Of a stretch of DNA of 64,000 nucleotides, positions 17,086-25,191 are shown in pieces. Source of the stretch: Bacillus sp. HNG. Its GTDB lineage: Bacteria > Bacillota > Bacilli > Bacillales > Bacillaceae_L. The stretch's first letter is position 1. Each line of letters begins with the position of its first letter. The notes under the pieces were generated by a model. The model saw only the letters and a list, made by a program, of their open reading frames with translations, searched no databases and had not been told where the DNA came from. The stretch spans positions 62,001 through 126,000 of the forward strand of contig NZ_QUQV01000004.1 in the NCBI RefSeq assembly GCF_003400205.1. Direction: 5' to 3'. Both the position numbers and the translations under genes were made by a program.

Positions 17086-17149
17086 GCTTATATCAAATTT
17101 TTTTCGCATATCTCTCGTGGGACAAGGGACCTGTCCCTATGTCCCACCA

Positions 17150-19219
17150 TTAAAACCAATCAAACATCCGTTTAAAGAAGCCTTTCTTTTCTTTTTCTTT
17201 CTTTTTCTTCGGTTTTTCCTTTTTCACATCTTCCACATTCTTTGAACAATACTCTGTTGGTTCGGTTCCTTTTTTATAATAAGTCAGCCTTGAAACAGGG
17301 CAATCCTTTGTTGGAAGCAAGCCAGTATCTGGATTTACATATACCCCAACAACACCTTCTGTCGGTTTGAATGGCTTGGGTGCAATATCCTGATGGGCTT
17401 CCTCCATGAACCCGGCCCAAATATTTTTTGCATATTGGCTTTCTTCGACAATCGTAAGTGGTTCATTATTGTCGTATCCAGTCCAAATGCCGGCGACAAG
17501 CTGTGGCGAATATCCAATCATCCAGCTATCCGTTTCTGTTGAACCAGACTTTCCAGCGTAAAATCGGGTCAGCTTATCGCTAATCGTCGTTCCCGTTACA
17601 GCCGTATAATCGTTTAATTTTTCATCAAACATCCCTGTCATGAGCTGTGTCGTCACAAACGCGAGATCTTCATCAAGCACCTTTTTTGGTTTTGAATTAT
17701 TTTCATAGATGACTTCACCTTTGTAATTTTCAACTCTCGTGATAAAAATGGGCTTATGGAGTGAACCACCATTGTCAAATGTGGCGTACGCATTGACCAT
17801 TTCAAGTACACTTACCCCAGAAGTCCCTAACGCAAGTGAAGGGACATCCTTAAGTTTGCTTTTGATTCCCACCTTTTTCGCGGTGTCGACTAGTTCACCA
17901 TCACCAAGGAAAAGATGCGTTTTTACGGCGTATACATTATCGGACAAGGCAATTGCCTGTGCTAACGTAATCGAGTCATTCGCATAGTAATTTTTATAAT
18001 TTCGCGGTGTATAGGTTGATCGATTATCATCATACGAAAATGTCGTGAGTTCACTACGAATTTGGGTGGACGGCGTGTAACCTTTCTCCAGTGCAGCGTA
18101 ATATAATATGGGCTTAAAGGTTGAACCGGGTTGACGTTTTGCCTGTATGGCCCGGTTAAAAGGGCTCTCCTCGTAATCACGCCCGCCAATTAACGCTCGC
18201 ACTTCACCATTCTTCGGGTCCATCGCAACAAATCCAAGTTGAATCCCGGATTCTTCTTTTACAAAATTTACGACTCTATCCTCCGCAATTTCTTGAAGGT
18301 CTGGGTCGAGTGTCGTGTAGACACGTAAGCCGCCCGTTTCAATCGTGTCTTGGTCAAGTTTTAATTTAGAGTGCAGCTCTTCTTTTACTACATCCTGAAA
18401 ATAAGGTGCAATGTCTTCACGTCCGACAACCTTACTTCCAGTAAAAATGAGTTCTTCTGTATGTGCTTGTTCAGCTGTCTTTTTTGAAATGACACCATTC
18501 CCAACCATAGAATGAAGAACAACATTCTGGCGCTGCTTTGCCTTTTCTTCATTTACTAAAGGTGAGTAATGTGTGGGACCTTTCGGTATTCCTGCAAGCA
18601 TGGATGCTTCAGCGAGTGACAGTTCACTGGCCCTTTTTCCAAAGTAGTAATTTGCTGCTGCTTCAATACCATAGACACCGTGTCCATAATAGATCGTATT
18701 TAAATACCCTTCTAAAATCTCTTTCTTAGAATAATTTTGCTCAAGTCGAATCGTATAAAGGGCTTCGGTGAGTTTTCGATTCCATGTTTTTTCATGTTCT
18801 AAAAAAAGGTTTCTGGCGTATTGCTGGGTAATCGTACTCGCACCTTGTACTTTTGCCATTGCTTTAATGTCAGCAAGGACCGCTCCACCAATCCGCTTGT
18901 AATCAAAACCATTATGGTCAAAAAAGTTCCGGTCCTCAATCGAAACCGTTGCGTCAATGACAGCCTCTGACATATCATCGAGCGACACCCAATAGCGGGT
19001 TTCACCATGATGGCGTTCTTCCCCAATTAATGTTCCATCCTCCGCATAGAACAAGGTCGATAAAGGAACCGCAAGTGGAGGTGCTCCCTGGGTTTTTGCA
19101 TAGGAAAGCACGCCCAAAATACCCACCGTTACAAGGGCACAACCAATTAAGCCAATAAAAAGACAAGCACGCAAAATCTTTATCGCAATTTTTAACCGAT
19201 CATTTGTAATAAGCTCCAC
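17150..19219 (-). CDS. pbpG: Class A penicillin-binding protein PbpG (YwhE)
   Basis: A 689-residue bifunctional peptidoglycan synthase. After a membrane anchor (residues 15-40), the glycosyltransferase domain has the catalytic SIEDRNFFDHNGFD (Glu near 95) and STITQQYARNLFL. The transpeptidase domain has STFK (Ser about 366), SDN (about 428) and KSGS (about 560); KSG replaces the usual KTG. A Lys/Glu-rich tail ends the protein. The start is GTG at 19219 with GAGAGGTG upstream. B. subtilis PbpG, made in the forespore, has the same size and neighbours (ywhD, speE). Confidence 0.9.
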   Translation of the reverse strand: MELITNDRLKIAIKILRACLFIGLIGCALVTVGILGVLSYAKTQGAPPLAVPLSTLFYAEDGTLIGEERHHGETRYWVSLDDMSEAVIDATVSIEDRNFFDHNGFDYKRIGGAVLADIKAMAKVQGASTITQQYARNLFLEHEKTWNRKLTEALYTIRLEQNYSKKEILEGYLNTIYYGHGVYGIEAAANYYFGKRASELSLAEASMLAGIPKGPTHYSPLVNEEKAKQRQNVVLHSMVGNGVISKKTAEQAHTEELIFTGSKVVGREDIAPYFQDVVKEELHSKLKLDQDTIETGGLRVYTTLDPDLQEIAEDRVVNFVKEESGIQLGFVAMDPKNGEVRALIGGRDYEESPFNRAIQAKRQPGSTFKPILYYAALEKGYTPSTQIRSELTTFSYDDNRSTYTPRNYKNYYANDSITLAQAIALSDNVYAVKTHLFLGDGELVDTAKKVGIKSKLKDVPSLALGTSGVSVLEMVNAYATFDNGGSLHKPIFITRVENYKGEVIYENNSKPKKVLDEDLAFVTTQLMTGMFDEKLNDYTAVTGTTISDKLTRFYAGKSGSTETDSWMIGYSPQLVAGIWTGYDNNEPLTIVEESQYAKNIWAGFMEEAHQDIAPKPFKPTEGVVGVYVNPDTGLLPTKDCPVSRLTYYKKGTEPTEYCSKNVEDVKKEKPKKKKEKEKKGFFKRMFDWF

Positions 19220-19370
19220 CAGGGTTCACCTCTCTCTTTTTTCTCTTTTTCTTAGGCATATATCAATCAGTATGAAAAAAAATCCCCCTTTCTAAACATT
19301 TATTTGCTAAAAGATGAAAAATTTTCTTGCATTTTCGCTAGTTTCATCTATACTTTTTTCAGTTGAGATA

Positions 19371-19547
19371 GAAAAGCGGAGGCGACTTGGTCAGAAACGA
19401 GAAAACTGGCCGACTAAGACGCCACGTCCTGTGGCGAAGTCGGCACTAGCACTTCCTGTGCGTCGGAGACTCCGACAAAGAAGCGCATTTTGCTTCTGTA
19501 GGAGGAGTTGAAGTTTCTCGAGTTTCTAGTCGCTGCAGCTAGACAGC
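19371..19547 (+). repeat. Interspersed repeat family C, copy 1
   Basis: The stretch begins AGAAAAGCGGAGGCGA and ends CTAGTCGCTGCAGCTAGACA, with an internal GCCACGTCCTGTGGC hairpin. The same start and end motifs and the GCCACAGGACGTGG hairpin recur at 47958-48164. It carries no gene; such repeats are frequent between Bacillaceae genes. Confidence 0.5.
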
Positions 19548-19663
19548 GGAAGTACGGGACTAAGGTACATGCCAAGGCAATCCATCAACTTTTGCCTTTA
19601 GCAAGATTAGGCAAAAACATCAATTTTTTTGAAGGAATAGGGAACGATAAAGGGATAGAATCC

Positions 19664-19733
19664 CTCAGACTGTTGACAAACGCTCGCATGACTTTAAATA
19701 CTTGCCTGACAAGCGTTTTCAAGACAGTCTGAG
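19664..19733 (+). repeat. 70-bp imperfect inverted repeat upstream of speE
   Basis: CTCAGACTGT (19664) and ACAGTCTGAG (ending 19733) pair exactly, and inner segments (CAAACGCT / AGCGTTTTC) continue the stem. There is no T-run directly after it. It sits 77 bases before the speE start, so it could be a leader structure or a palindromic repeat. The rest of 19220-19809 outside this and the repeat at 19371-19547 shows nothing recognisable. Confidence 0.6.
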
Positions 19734-19809
19734 ATGTTAATCAAACAAGATTTTCTAGGAAAACAGGATATAAATCCCTTAATTTTTCAATCGAAAGGAT
19801 GTTATAAAC

Positions 19810-20637
19810 ATGGAATTATGGTTTACGGAGAAACAAACAAAAAGCTTTGGGATCACAGCAAAAATTAAACAAACCTTACATACAGAACAAACGGAGTTTC
19901 AAAAGCTCGATATGATCGAAACTGAGGAATTCGGCAACATGCTTGTTCTTGATGGCATGGTGATGACCACTCAAGTGGACGAGTTTGTTTACCACGAGAT
20001 GGTAGCGCATGTACCTCTATTTACTCACCCGAATCCTGAGAATGTCCTTGTCGTTGGTGGCGGAGACGGTGGCGTAATCCGTGAAGTGTTAAAGCACCCA
20101 AGTGTGAAAAAGGCGACATTAGTTGATATTGATGGAAAAGTAATTGAGTACTCAAAGAAATTTCTTCCTGAAATTGCTGGTAAGCTTGAAGACCCACGTG
20201 TGGATGTAAAAGTGGATGACGGTTTCATGCATATTGCCAACAGTGAAAATGAGTATGACGTCATTATGGTGGATTCTACTGAGCCTGTAGGTCCAGCGGT
20301 AAATCTGTTCACAAAAGGTTTTTATGCAGGAATTTCAAAGGCATTAAAAGAAGACGGCGTATTTGTTGCGCAAACGGATAACCCTTGGTTCACACCAGAC
20401 TTAATCCGTAACGTACAGCGTGATGTGAAGGAAATCTTCCCAATCACACGTCTTTATCTTGCGAATATCCCAACATACCCAAGTGGTCTATGGACATTCA
20501 CAATCGGTTCGAAGAAATACGATCCATTGGAAGTAAACGACGACCGCTTCCATGAGATCGAGACAAAATACTATACAAAAGAAATCCATAAAGCAGCGTT
20601 TGTATTGCCTAAATTTGTTGCTGACTTAACGAAATAA
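19810..20637 (+). CDS. speE: Spermidine synthase
   Basis: A 275-residue aminopropyltransferase. It contains the decarboxylated-SAM-binding motif [16 protein letters not shown], the catalytic [14 protein letters not shown] region (Asp as general base) and Gln/Asp residues of the putrescine pocket (VYHEMVAH). ATG follows AAAGGATG. It makes spermidine from putrescine and decarboxylated S-adenosylmethionine and is followed 15 bases later by speB, which supplies putrescine from agmatine. Confidence 0.95.
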   Translation: MELWFTEKQTKSFGITAKIKQTLHTEQTEFQKLDMIETEEFGNMLVLDGMVMTTQVDEFVYHEMVAHVPLFTHPNPENVLVVGGGDGGVIREVLKHPSVKKATLVDIDGKVIEYSKKFLPEIAGKLEDPRVDVKVDDGFMHIANSENEYDVIMVDSTEPVGPAVNLFTKGFYAGISKALKEDGVFVAQTDNPWFTPDLIRNVQRDVKEIFPITRLYLANIPTYPSGLWTFTIGSKKYDPLEVNDDRFHEIETKYYTKEIHKAAFVLPKFVADLTK

Positions 20638-20652
20638 GTGGGGGATTTTTTG

Positions 20653-21534
20653 ATGAGATTTGATGAAGCTTATTCTGGAAATGTATTTATCAAAAGCCAT
20701 CCTAATTTTGAGGAGAGCGAAGCCGTCATTTATGGCATGCCAATGGACTGGACAGTAAGCTATCGTCCGGGTTCACGTTTTGGCCCAGGGCGAATTCGCG
20801 AGGTATCAATTGGACTTGAGGAATATAGTCCATACCTTGATAAAGAGCTGGATGAAGTGAAATATTATGATGCCGGCGATATTCCATTACCATTCGGAAA
20901 TCCACAGCGCAGCCTTGATATGATTGAGGATTTTGTGGACCAGGTACTAGCTGCCGGAAAGTATCCACTTGGCATGGGTGGCGAGCATCTCGTATCGTGG
21001 CCAGTAATGAAGGCTGTTTATAAAAAATACCCAGACCTTGCAATTATCCATATGGATGCTCACACTGATTTGCGTGAGAATTATGAGGGGGAGGCACTTT
21101 CTCATTCAACGCCGATTCGTAAAATTGCAGAATTGATTGGACCGGAAAATGTTTTTTCATTCGGAATTCGTTCAGGGATGAAGGAAGAGTTCCAATGGGC
21201 GAAAGAAAACGGCATGCATATTTCAAAATTTGAAGTACTAGAGCCGTTAAAAAAAGTTCTGCCAAAGCTAGCGGGGCGTCCTGTATATGTAACGATTGAT
21301 ATTGATGTACTGGATCCTGCACACGCGCCTGGAACAGGTACGGTGGATGCTGGCGGAATTACGTCGAAGGAATTATTAGGTGCCATTCACGAGATTGCAA
21401 AATCCGATATTCGAGTGGTTGGGTCAGACTTGGTGGAGGTTGCGCCAATTTATGATGCTTCTGAACAAACCGCGAATACCGCAAGTAAGTTAATTCGTGA
21501 GATGATTTTAGGGTGGATCCCGAAAAATAAATAA
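20653..21534 (+). CDS. speB: Agmatinase
   Basis: A 293-residue ureohydrolase that converts agmatine to putrescine and urea. The binuclear manganese-site motifs are present: GGEHLVSWP, IIHMDAHTDLRENYEG and VTIDIDVLDPAHAPGTGT. The start at 20653 gives MRFDEAYSGNV, as in B. subtilis SpeB, with GGGGG 9 bases ahead; the frame upstream of it is just read-through from the speE stop. It forms an operon with speE and ends at a strong terminator. Confidence 0.95.
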   Translation: MRFDEAYSGNVFIKSHPNFEESEAVIYGMPMDWTVSYRPGSRFGPGRIREVSIGLEEYSPYLDKELDEVKYYDAGDIPLPFGNPQRSLDMIEDFVDQVLAAGKYPLGMGGEHLVSWPVMKAVYKKYPDLAIIHMDAHTDLRENYEGEALSHSTPIRKIAELIGPENVFSFGIRSGMKEEFQWAKENGMHISKFEVLEPLKKVLPKLAGRPVYVTIDIDVLDPAHAPGTGTVDAGGITSKELLGAIHEIAKSDIRVVGSDLVEVAPIYDASEQTANTASKLIREMILGWIPKNK

Positions 21535-21536
21535 AC

Positions 21537-21578
21537 AAAAAGGTCATGGATTCCAAATAGGAGTTCATGACCTTTTTT
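21537..21578 (+). terminator. Terminator of speEB
   Basis: AAAAAGGTCATG pairs with CATGACCTTTTTT. A second hairpin, AAGAACTCC / GGAGTTCTT (21585-21610), follows immediately. Confidence 0.9.
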
Positions 21579-21615
21579 GCTGATAAGAACTCCTCAAATG
21601 GGGAGTTCTTCTAAT

Positions 21616-21658
21616 TTTGACGGGGGTCAAATATTTTAGCCTGACTCCCCTTTATTAT
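21616..21658 (+). promoter_or_regulatory. CRP/FNR-type operator and promoter of the metal ATPase
   Basis: TTTGACGGGGGTCAAA (21616-21631) is a 6+4+6 inverted repeat of the TTTGA-N6-TCAAA type. TATTAT (21653-21658) would be the -10 hexamer. With +1 at about 21665 the site centre falls at -41.5, the position of a class II CRP/FNR activator, and there is no good -35 hexamer. The same geometry occurs at 23589-23631. The binding protein is not known. Confidence 0.6.
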
Positions 21659-21691
21659 AAAGATATAGAAGGAAAGGGGAGAAAATCAAAA

Positions 21692-23587
21692 ATGATCAAT
21701 TGGATAAATAAACAAAAAACGAAAATAACAGCCATTTCGGGAGCACTGCTTGTTCTTGCATTGATTTTTCACATAACAGGATATGAGTTGTTAAAATCAA
21801 CGTCGCTTATCCTTGTGACAGTCATCGCAGGAATCCCAATCTTCATAAAAGCCTTTCAAGCATTAAGAATGAAGGCATTCAGTATTGAACTGCTCGTCAT
21901 GATTGCTGTAATTGGTGCATTATTCATCGGTGAATTTGTCGAGTCGGCAGTCGTTACCTTTCTCTTTTTATTCGGTGATTATTTAGAAGCACGCACATTG
22001 GAGAAAACACGTTCTTCACTAAAGGATTTAGTAGAAATGGCGCCACAAGAAGCAGTTGTTATCCGAGAGGGCAGCCAAATCACAATCCCAGTTGAAGAGG
22101 TTCTTGTTGGCGACCGTGTCATTATCCGCTCTGGTGGGAAGGTTCCGGTGGATGGCAGAATCGTTTCAGGTCAAGCTTCTTTAAATGAAGCAGCGGTTAC
22201 TGGTGAATCTGTACCAGCTACAAAGAAAATAGAAGACAAGGTATTCAGTGGTACCATCGTCGACAATGGCTATATTGAGTTAATTGCAGAAAAAGTGGGA
22301 GACGATACGACTTTTGCCAAAATCATCGAACTAGTGGAAGAAGCACAGGAATCTAAAACAAAAACCGAAAAATTCCTAAATAAGTTTGCGAATGTCTATA
22401 CACCGGCTGTCGTTGTATTATCCGTACTTGTCTATCTATTCACTCGAGATATCCATATCGCGATTACGTTCCTTGTCATTGCCTGTCCAGGTGCACTTGT
22501 GATTGGAGCTCCGGTATCGAACGTTGCTGGAATCGGGAATGGAGCGAAAAACGGTGTCTTGGTTAAAGGTGGAGAAGTCATGGATACATTCTCTAAAGTA
22601 GACACCCTCGTTTTCGATAAAACGGGAACATTGACGAAAGGGAAACCAGAAGTAACAGATATTAAGAATTTCGGAAACTTTGAAACAAATGAAATATTAC
22701 AGCTCGTTGCCCAAGCAGAAACCATTTCTGAGCACCATTTAGGTCAAACAATTGTAAAAGAAGCAAAGGCGAGAAAACTAGCTTTAGAGAATGAACCAGT
22801 AGAAGGTGAAGTCATTAAGGGAAATGGAATCCGAGCAAGAGTAGCTGGCCATGTACTCGTGATAGGAAATCGTAAACTGATGGATGCAGAAGGTATCGAA
22901 GTTCCGGAAACTGTCGGGGCTTATGCGATCGAACGAGAAAAAGCTGGAAACACCGCAATCTTTGCTAGTGTTGATGGCAAAATCGCAGGTATTTTCTCAA
23001 TCGCCGACCAAATTCGGGAAGATGCGCAAAGAGCACTTGCCCAAATGCGAAAAAATGGCATTAAGAAAATCGTCATGCTGACGGGTGATAACAAACACAC
23101 AGCAGAGCTTGTCGCGACTACCTTAGGCTTGGATGAATTCCATGCAGAGTTGCTCCCTGAGGATAAAGTAGAATACGTGAAAAAACTAAAAGCAGCAGGT
23201 CATGTTGTAGCAATGGCAGGAGACGGGATCAACGATGCTCCAGCAATCGCAACTGCGGATATCGGGCTTGCAATGGGGGAAGGCGGCACAGATATTTCGA
23301 TGGAGACGGCAGACGTTGTATTAATGGCAGATAAGCTCATGCAATTCTCACACGCTTATTCATTATCAAAGGCAACCATTCGGAATATGAAGCAAAACAC
23401 ATTTTTTGCAGTCGGCATCGCCTTTGTACTCTTAACGGGGGTACTTATGGGAACCGTTCACCTAGCATCTGGAATGTTCATTCATGAAGCAAGTGTCCTG
23501 CTTGTAATCCTGAATGCAATGAGGTTAATGGGCTTCAACCGCAAAACAATGAAGAAAGATCATGGCTTGCGAATAGCAACTGCCTAA
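21692..23587 (+). CDS. Heavy-metal-translocating P1B-type ATPase with CPG motif
   Basis: A 631-residue metal-pumping ATPase without an N-terminal HMA domain; the first membrane segment begins about residue 14. Visible parts: actuator domain TGES, transmembrane metal motif ACPGALVIGAP (C265-P266-G267), phosphorylation loop DKTGTLTKG (D309), MLTGDNKHTAE, and GDGINDAPAIATADIG. The C-terminal membrane pair has HEASVLLVILNAMRLMGF (H598-E599). CPG instead of CPC or SPC makes the metal uncertain; copper, zinc, iron or cobalt cannot be separated. ATG 21692 follows AGGAAAGGGGAG. The separate HMA protein downstream probably plays the role of the missing metal-binding domain. Confidence 0.85.
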   Translation: MINWINKQKTKITAISGALLVLALIFHITGYELLKSTSLILVTVIAGIPIFIKAFQALRMKAFSIELLVMIAVIGALFIGEFVESAVVTFLFLFGDYLEARTLEKTRSSLKDLVEMAPQEAVVIREGSQITIPVEEVLVGDRVIIRSGGKVPVDGRIVSGQASLNEAAVTGESVPATKKIEDKVFSGTIVDNGYIELIAEKVGDDTTFAKIIELVEEAQESKTKTEKFLNKFANVYTPAVVVLSVLVYLFTRDIHIAITFLVIACPGALVIGAPVSNVAGIGNGAKNGVLVKGGEVMDTFSKVDTLVFDKTGTLTKGKPEVTDIKNFGNFETNEILQLVAQAETISEHHLGQTIVKEAKARKLALENEPVEGEVIKGNGIRARVAGHVLVIGNRKLMDAEGIEVPETVGAYAIEREKAGNTAIFASVDGKIAGIFSIADQIREDAQRALAQMRKNGIKKIVMLTGDNKHTAELVATTLGLDEFHAELLPEDKVEYVKKLKAAGHVVAMAGDGINDAPAIATADIGLAMGEGGTDISMETADVVLMADKLMQFSHAYSLSKATIRNMKQNTFFAVGIAFVLLTGVLMGTVHLASGMFIHEASVLLVILNAMRLMGFNRKTMKKDHGLRIATA

Positions 23588-23588
23588 A

Positions 23589-23631
23589 TTTGACCTAGGT
23601 CAAAGAAGGTCATGAAAAATCATTTTAAAAT
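23589..23631 (+). promoter_or_regulatory. Second CRP/FNR-type operator and promoter (HMA gene)
   Basis: TTTGACCTAGGTCAAA (23589-23604) is a perfect 16-bp palindrome two bases after the ATPase stop codon. TAAAAT (23626-23631) lies at exactly the same offset (29.5 bp from site centre to first -10 base) as in the upstream ATPase promoter. The mobile element at 23642 now separates this promoter from its presumed gene at 23898. Confidence 0.6.
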
Positions 23632-23641
23632 AATAATAGAA

Positions 23642-23867
23642 GGTCGTTTTCGTAAACATTGTTGTTTTTGGATATGTTTGTGCGAGGAAATAGTAATTAT
23701 TAAACCTCCTGTTATTTCAGCGGATGGTACGAGACTCCTGCGGGAATAGCGAGCCAAGCGAGACCCCGCAGTGAAGCGAGGAGGCTTGCGGATCGCCCGC
23801 GGAAAGCGAGTACCAGAAGCAGAAATCACCCTATGTTTTAAAAGCAACAATCTTTTAGAAATGAGCC
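23642..23867 (+). mobile_element. MITE family A, copy 2
   Basis: A 226-bp element bounded by a perfect 8-bp target duplication, TAATAGAA, at 23634-23641 and 23868-23875. Its ends match as inverted repeats (16 of 23 positions, both finishing in ATTGTTG on the inner side). It shares the GC-rich core with the copies at 12376 and 56262. It is inserted between the CRP/FNR-like promoter and the HMA gene, so the promoter now reads through about 230 extra bases. Confidence 0.85.
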
Positions 23868-23897
23868 TAATAGAAAAAGAAAAAAGGAGAGATTAAC

Positions 23898-24107
23898 ATG
23901 GAAACCATTAAACTACAATTAGAACCACTTACTTGTCCATCATGTATTAAAAAGATCGAAACAAAAGTTGGAAAAATGGATGGTGTAGAAGAAGCAAAAG
24001 TATTATTTAACTCAAGTAAGGTGAAGGCAACATTTAATTCTGACCAGGTTTCAAAAGATCAAATAGCAGACACCATTGAAAAACTTGGTTACAAAGTATT
24101 ACATTAA
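23898..24107 (+). CDS. Heavy-metal-associated (HMA, CopZ-like) domain protein
   Basis: A 69-residue single HMA domain. LTCPSCIKKIETKV carries the CxxC metal-binding pair (usual motif GMTCxxC; here EPLTCPSC), and the rest has the beta-alpha-beta ferredoxin-like pattern ending IEKLGYKVLH. Such proteins carry soft metals such as copper or zinc to a P1B ATPase. ATG follows AAAGGAGAG. Its neighbour, the CPG-type ATPase, lacks its own HMA domain. Metal identity is inferred only. Confidence 0.85.
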   Translation: METIKLQLEPLTCPSCIKKIETKVGKMDGVEEAKVLFNSSKVKATFNSDQVSKDQIADTIEKLGYKVLH

Positions 24108-24112
24108 AGATG

Positions 24113-24148
24113 AAACGGGCAAGCGACCTTAAGCTTGTCCGTTTTTCT
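24113..24148 (+). terminator. Terminator after the HMA gene
   Basis: ACGGGCAAGC and AGCTTGTCCGT form a stem followed by TTTTCTTTT. Confidence 0.75.
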
Positions 24149-24264
24149 TTTGCGTGACTAAAACCCTGCGCGAAATATATTTTAACAATTATGACAATTC
24201 TTTTTGGTTAAGTGAATATACTACATTTGAACTAGATGTTTACTTAAAAAAGGAGGAGTTTCAA

Positions 24265-24642
24265 ATGGTTGGGATTCGCTTTTTAAAGATGGCGGCTGTA
24301 TATTTTGTGATTGGTGTTCTAATCGGGATGGGTATGTCAATGTCACACTCGTACACCCTAACAGGAGTTCATGTTCATATTAACTTACTTGGTTGGGCAT
24401 CTATGGGGCTTGCAGGAATTGTCTATTATTTATTCCCACAAGCTGGAGAATCAAAGCTTGGAAAGATCCATTTTTGGCTTCATAACATTGGATTACCGGT
24501 GATGATGATCGGACTCACGATGTTATTACTCGGCAACCCAGCGGTCGAACCGGCCATTGCGGTCGGTGGTACGGTTACAACCCTCGCAATTATCCTTTTT
24601 GCTGTTAATATCTTCATGAACGTTAAAGTCACCAAACAATAA
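24265..24642 (+). CDS. Small membrane protein resembling a fragment of heme-copper oxidase subunit I
   Basis: A 125-residue protein with four membrane segments. The segment VHVHINLLGWASMGLAGIVYYLFP resembles the histidine-bearing helix of the CcoN/NorB branch of heme-copper oxidases (H-x-H-x-N-L-L-G-W), and a second histidine pair lies in GKIHFWLHNIG. It is far too short to be an oxidase by itself. Similar stand-alone proteins are annotated as cytochrome-c-oxidase-like in Bacillaceae; function unknown. ATG 24265 follows AGGAGGAG; a longer reading from 24154 has no ribosome-binding site. It lies after the metal ATPase and HMA genes. Confidence 0.65.
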   Translation: MVGIRFLKMAAVYFVIGVLIGMGMSMSHSYTLTGVHVHINLLGWASMGLAGIVYYLFPQAGESKLGKIHFWLHNIGLPVMMIGLTMLLLGNPAVEPAIAVGGTVTTLAIILFAVNIFMNVKVTKQ

Positions 24643-24663
24643 TACCTTCATAAAACTCACCCC

Positions 24664-24690
24664 TTACTCGGCATCCGCCGAGTTTTCTAT
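24664..24690 (+). terminator. Terminator after the oxidase-like gene
   Basis: ACTCGGC and GCCGAGT pair around a 4-base loop and are followed by TTTT. Confidence 0.75.
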
Positions 24691-24696
24691 TTTAAT

Positions 24697-24726
24697 TTGA
24701 AATCCCCTCATAAAATGCCGTATACT
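24697..24726 (+). promoter_or_regulatory. Sigma-A promoter of ywiB-argS
   Basis: TTGAAA and TATACT are 18 bp apart, about 34 bases before the ywiB start codon. Confidence 0.6.
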
Positions 24727-24759
24727 AGTAAAGTTAATGACTTATAGGGATGTGTAAAA

Positions 24760-25191
24760 ATGAGTCAAGCAGGAGTACCTATTGACCTCAAATTTGTAAC
24801 CGAAATTAGAGACGGCAAGCGGAAAGAAAACGTTGCTTTTGACGCAAATGGTCAATACTACATAAAGGGCAACAATACATACTTGCAGTTTGATGAAAAG
24901 CAAGAAACAGGGACGGTTAAAACAGTCATCAAAATCTCGGAAAAAGAGGTTCTCATCCTTCGTTCCGGACAGGTGAAAATGAGGCAAGTATACCGAAAGA
25001 ATGAAACCACAAACGGCTCTTTTCAAAATCAGATCGGAACATTTAACCTCACAGCTAAGACGAATAATATCGAATACAAGTGGTACAAAAACTCTCGAAA
25101 AGGGATGTTGTTTTTAGCATATGAACTTTCACTTCACGGTGAAAAGTCTGGATTACATAAAATTACCATAACATTTAAGGAGCGAAACTAG
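24760..25191 (+). CDS. ywiB: DUF1934 beta-barrel protein (YwiB)
   Basis: A 143-residue protein of the DUF1934 family, predicted to form a lipocalin-like beta-barrel from its alternating strands (PIDLKFVTEIRDG, YYIKGNNTYLQFDE, VKTVIKISEKEVLILRSGQVKM). The stop codon is directly followed by the argS ATG, so the two are translationally coupled, as in B. subtilis. Function unknown. Confidence 0.85.
   Translation: MSQAGVPIDLKFVTEIRDGKRKENVAFDANGQYYIKGNNTYLQFDEKQETGTVKTVIKISEKEVLILRSGQVKMRQVYRKNETTNGSFQNQIGTFNLTAKTNNIEYKWYKNSRKGMLFLAYELSLHGEKSGLHKITITFKERN

Noticed and set aside
17114-17149. GTGGGAC...GTCCCAC inverted repeat as pbpG terminator
   Set aside because: It forms a hairpin, but no T-run follows on the minus strand; it looks like a common short palindromic repeat.
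24727-24759. T-box leader for argS
   Set aside because: argS directly abuts ywiB, and the short leader of ywiB has no T-box sequence or specifier stem.
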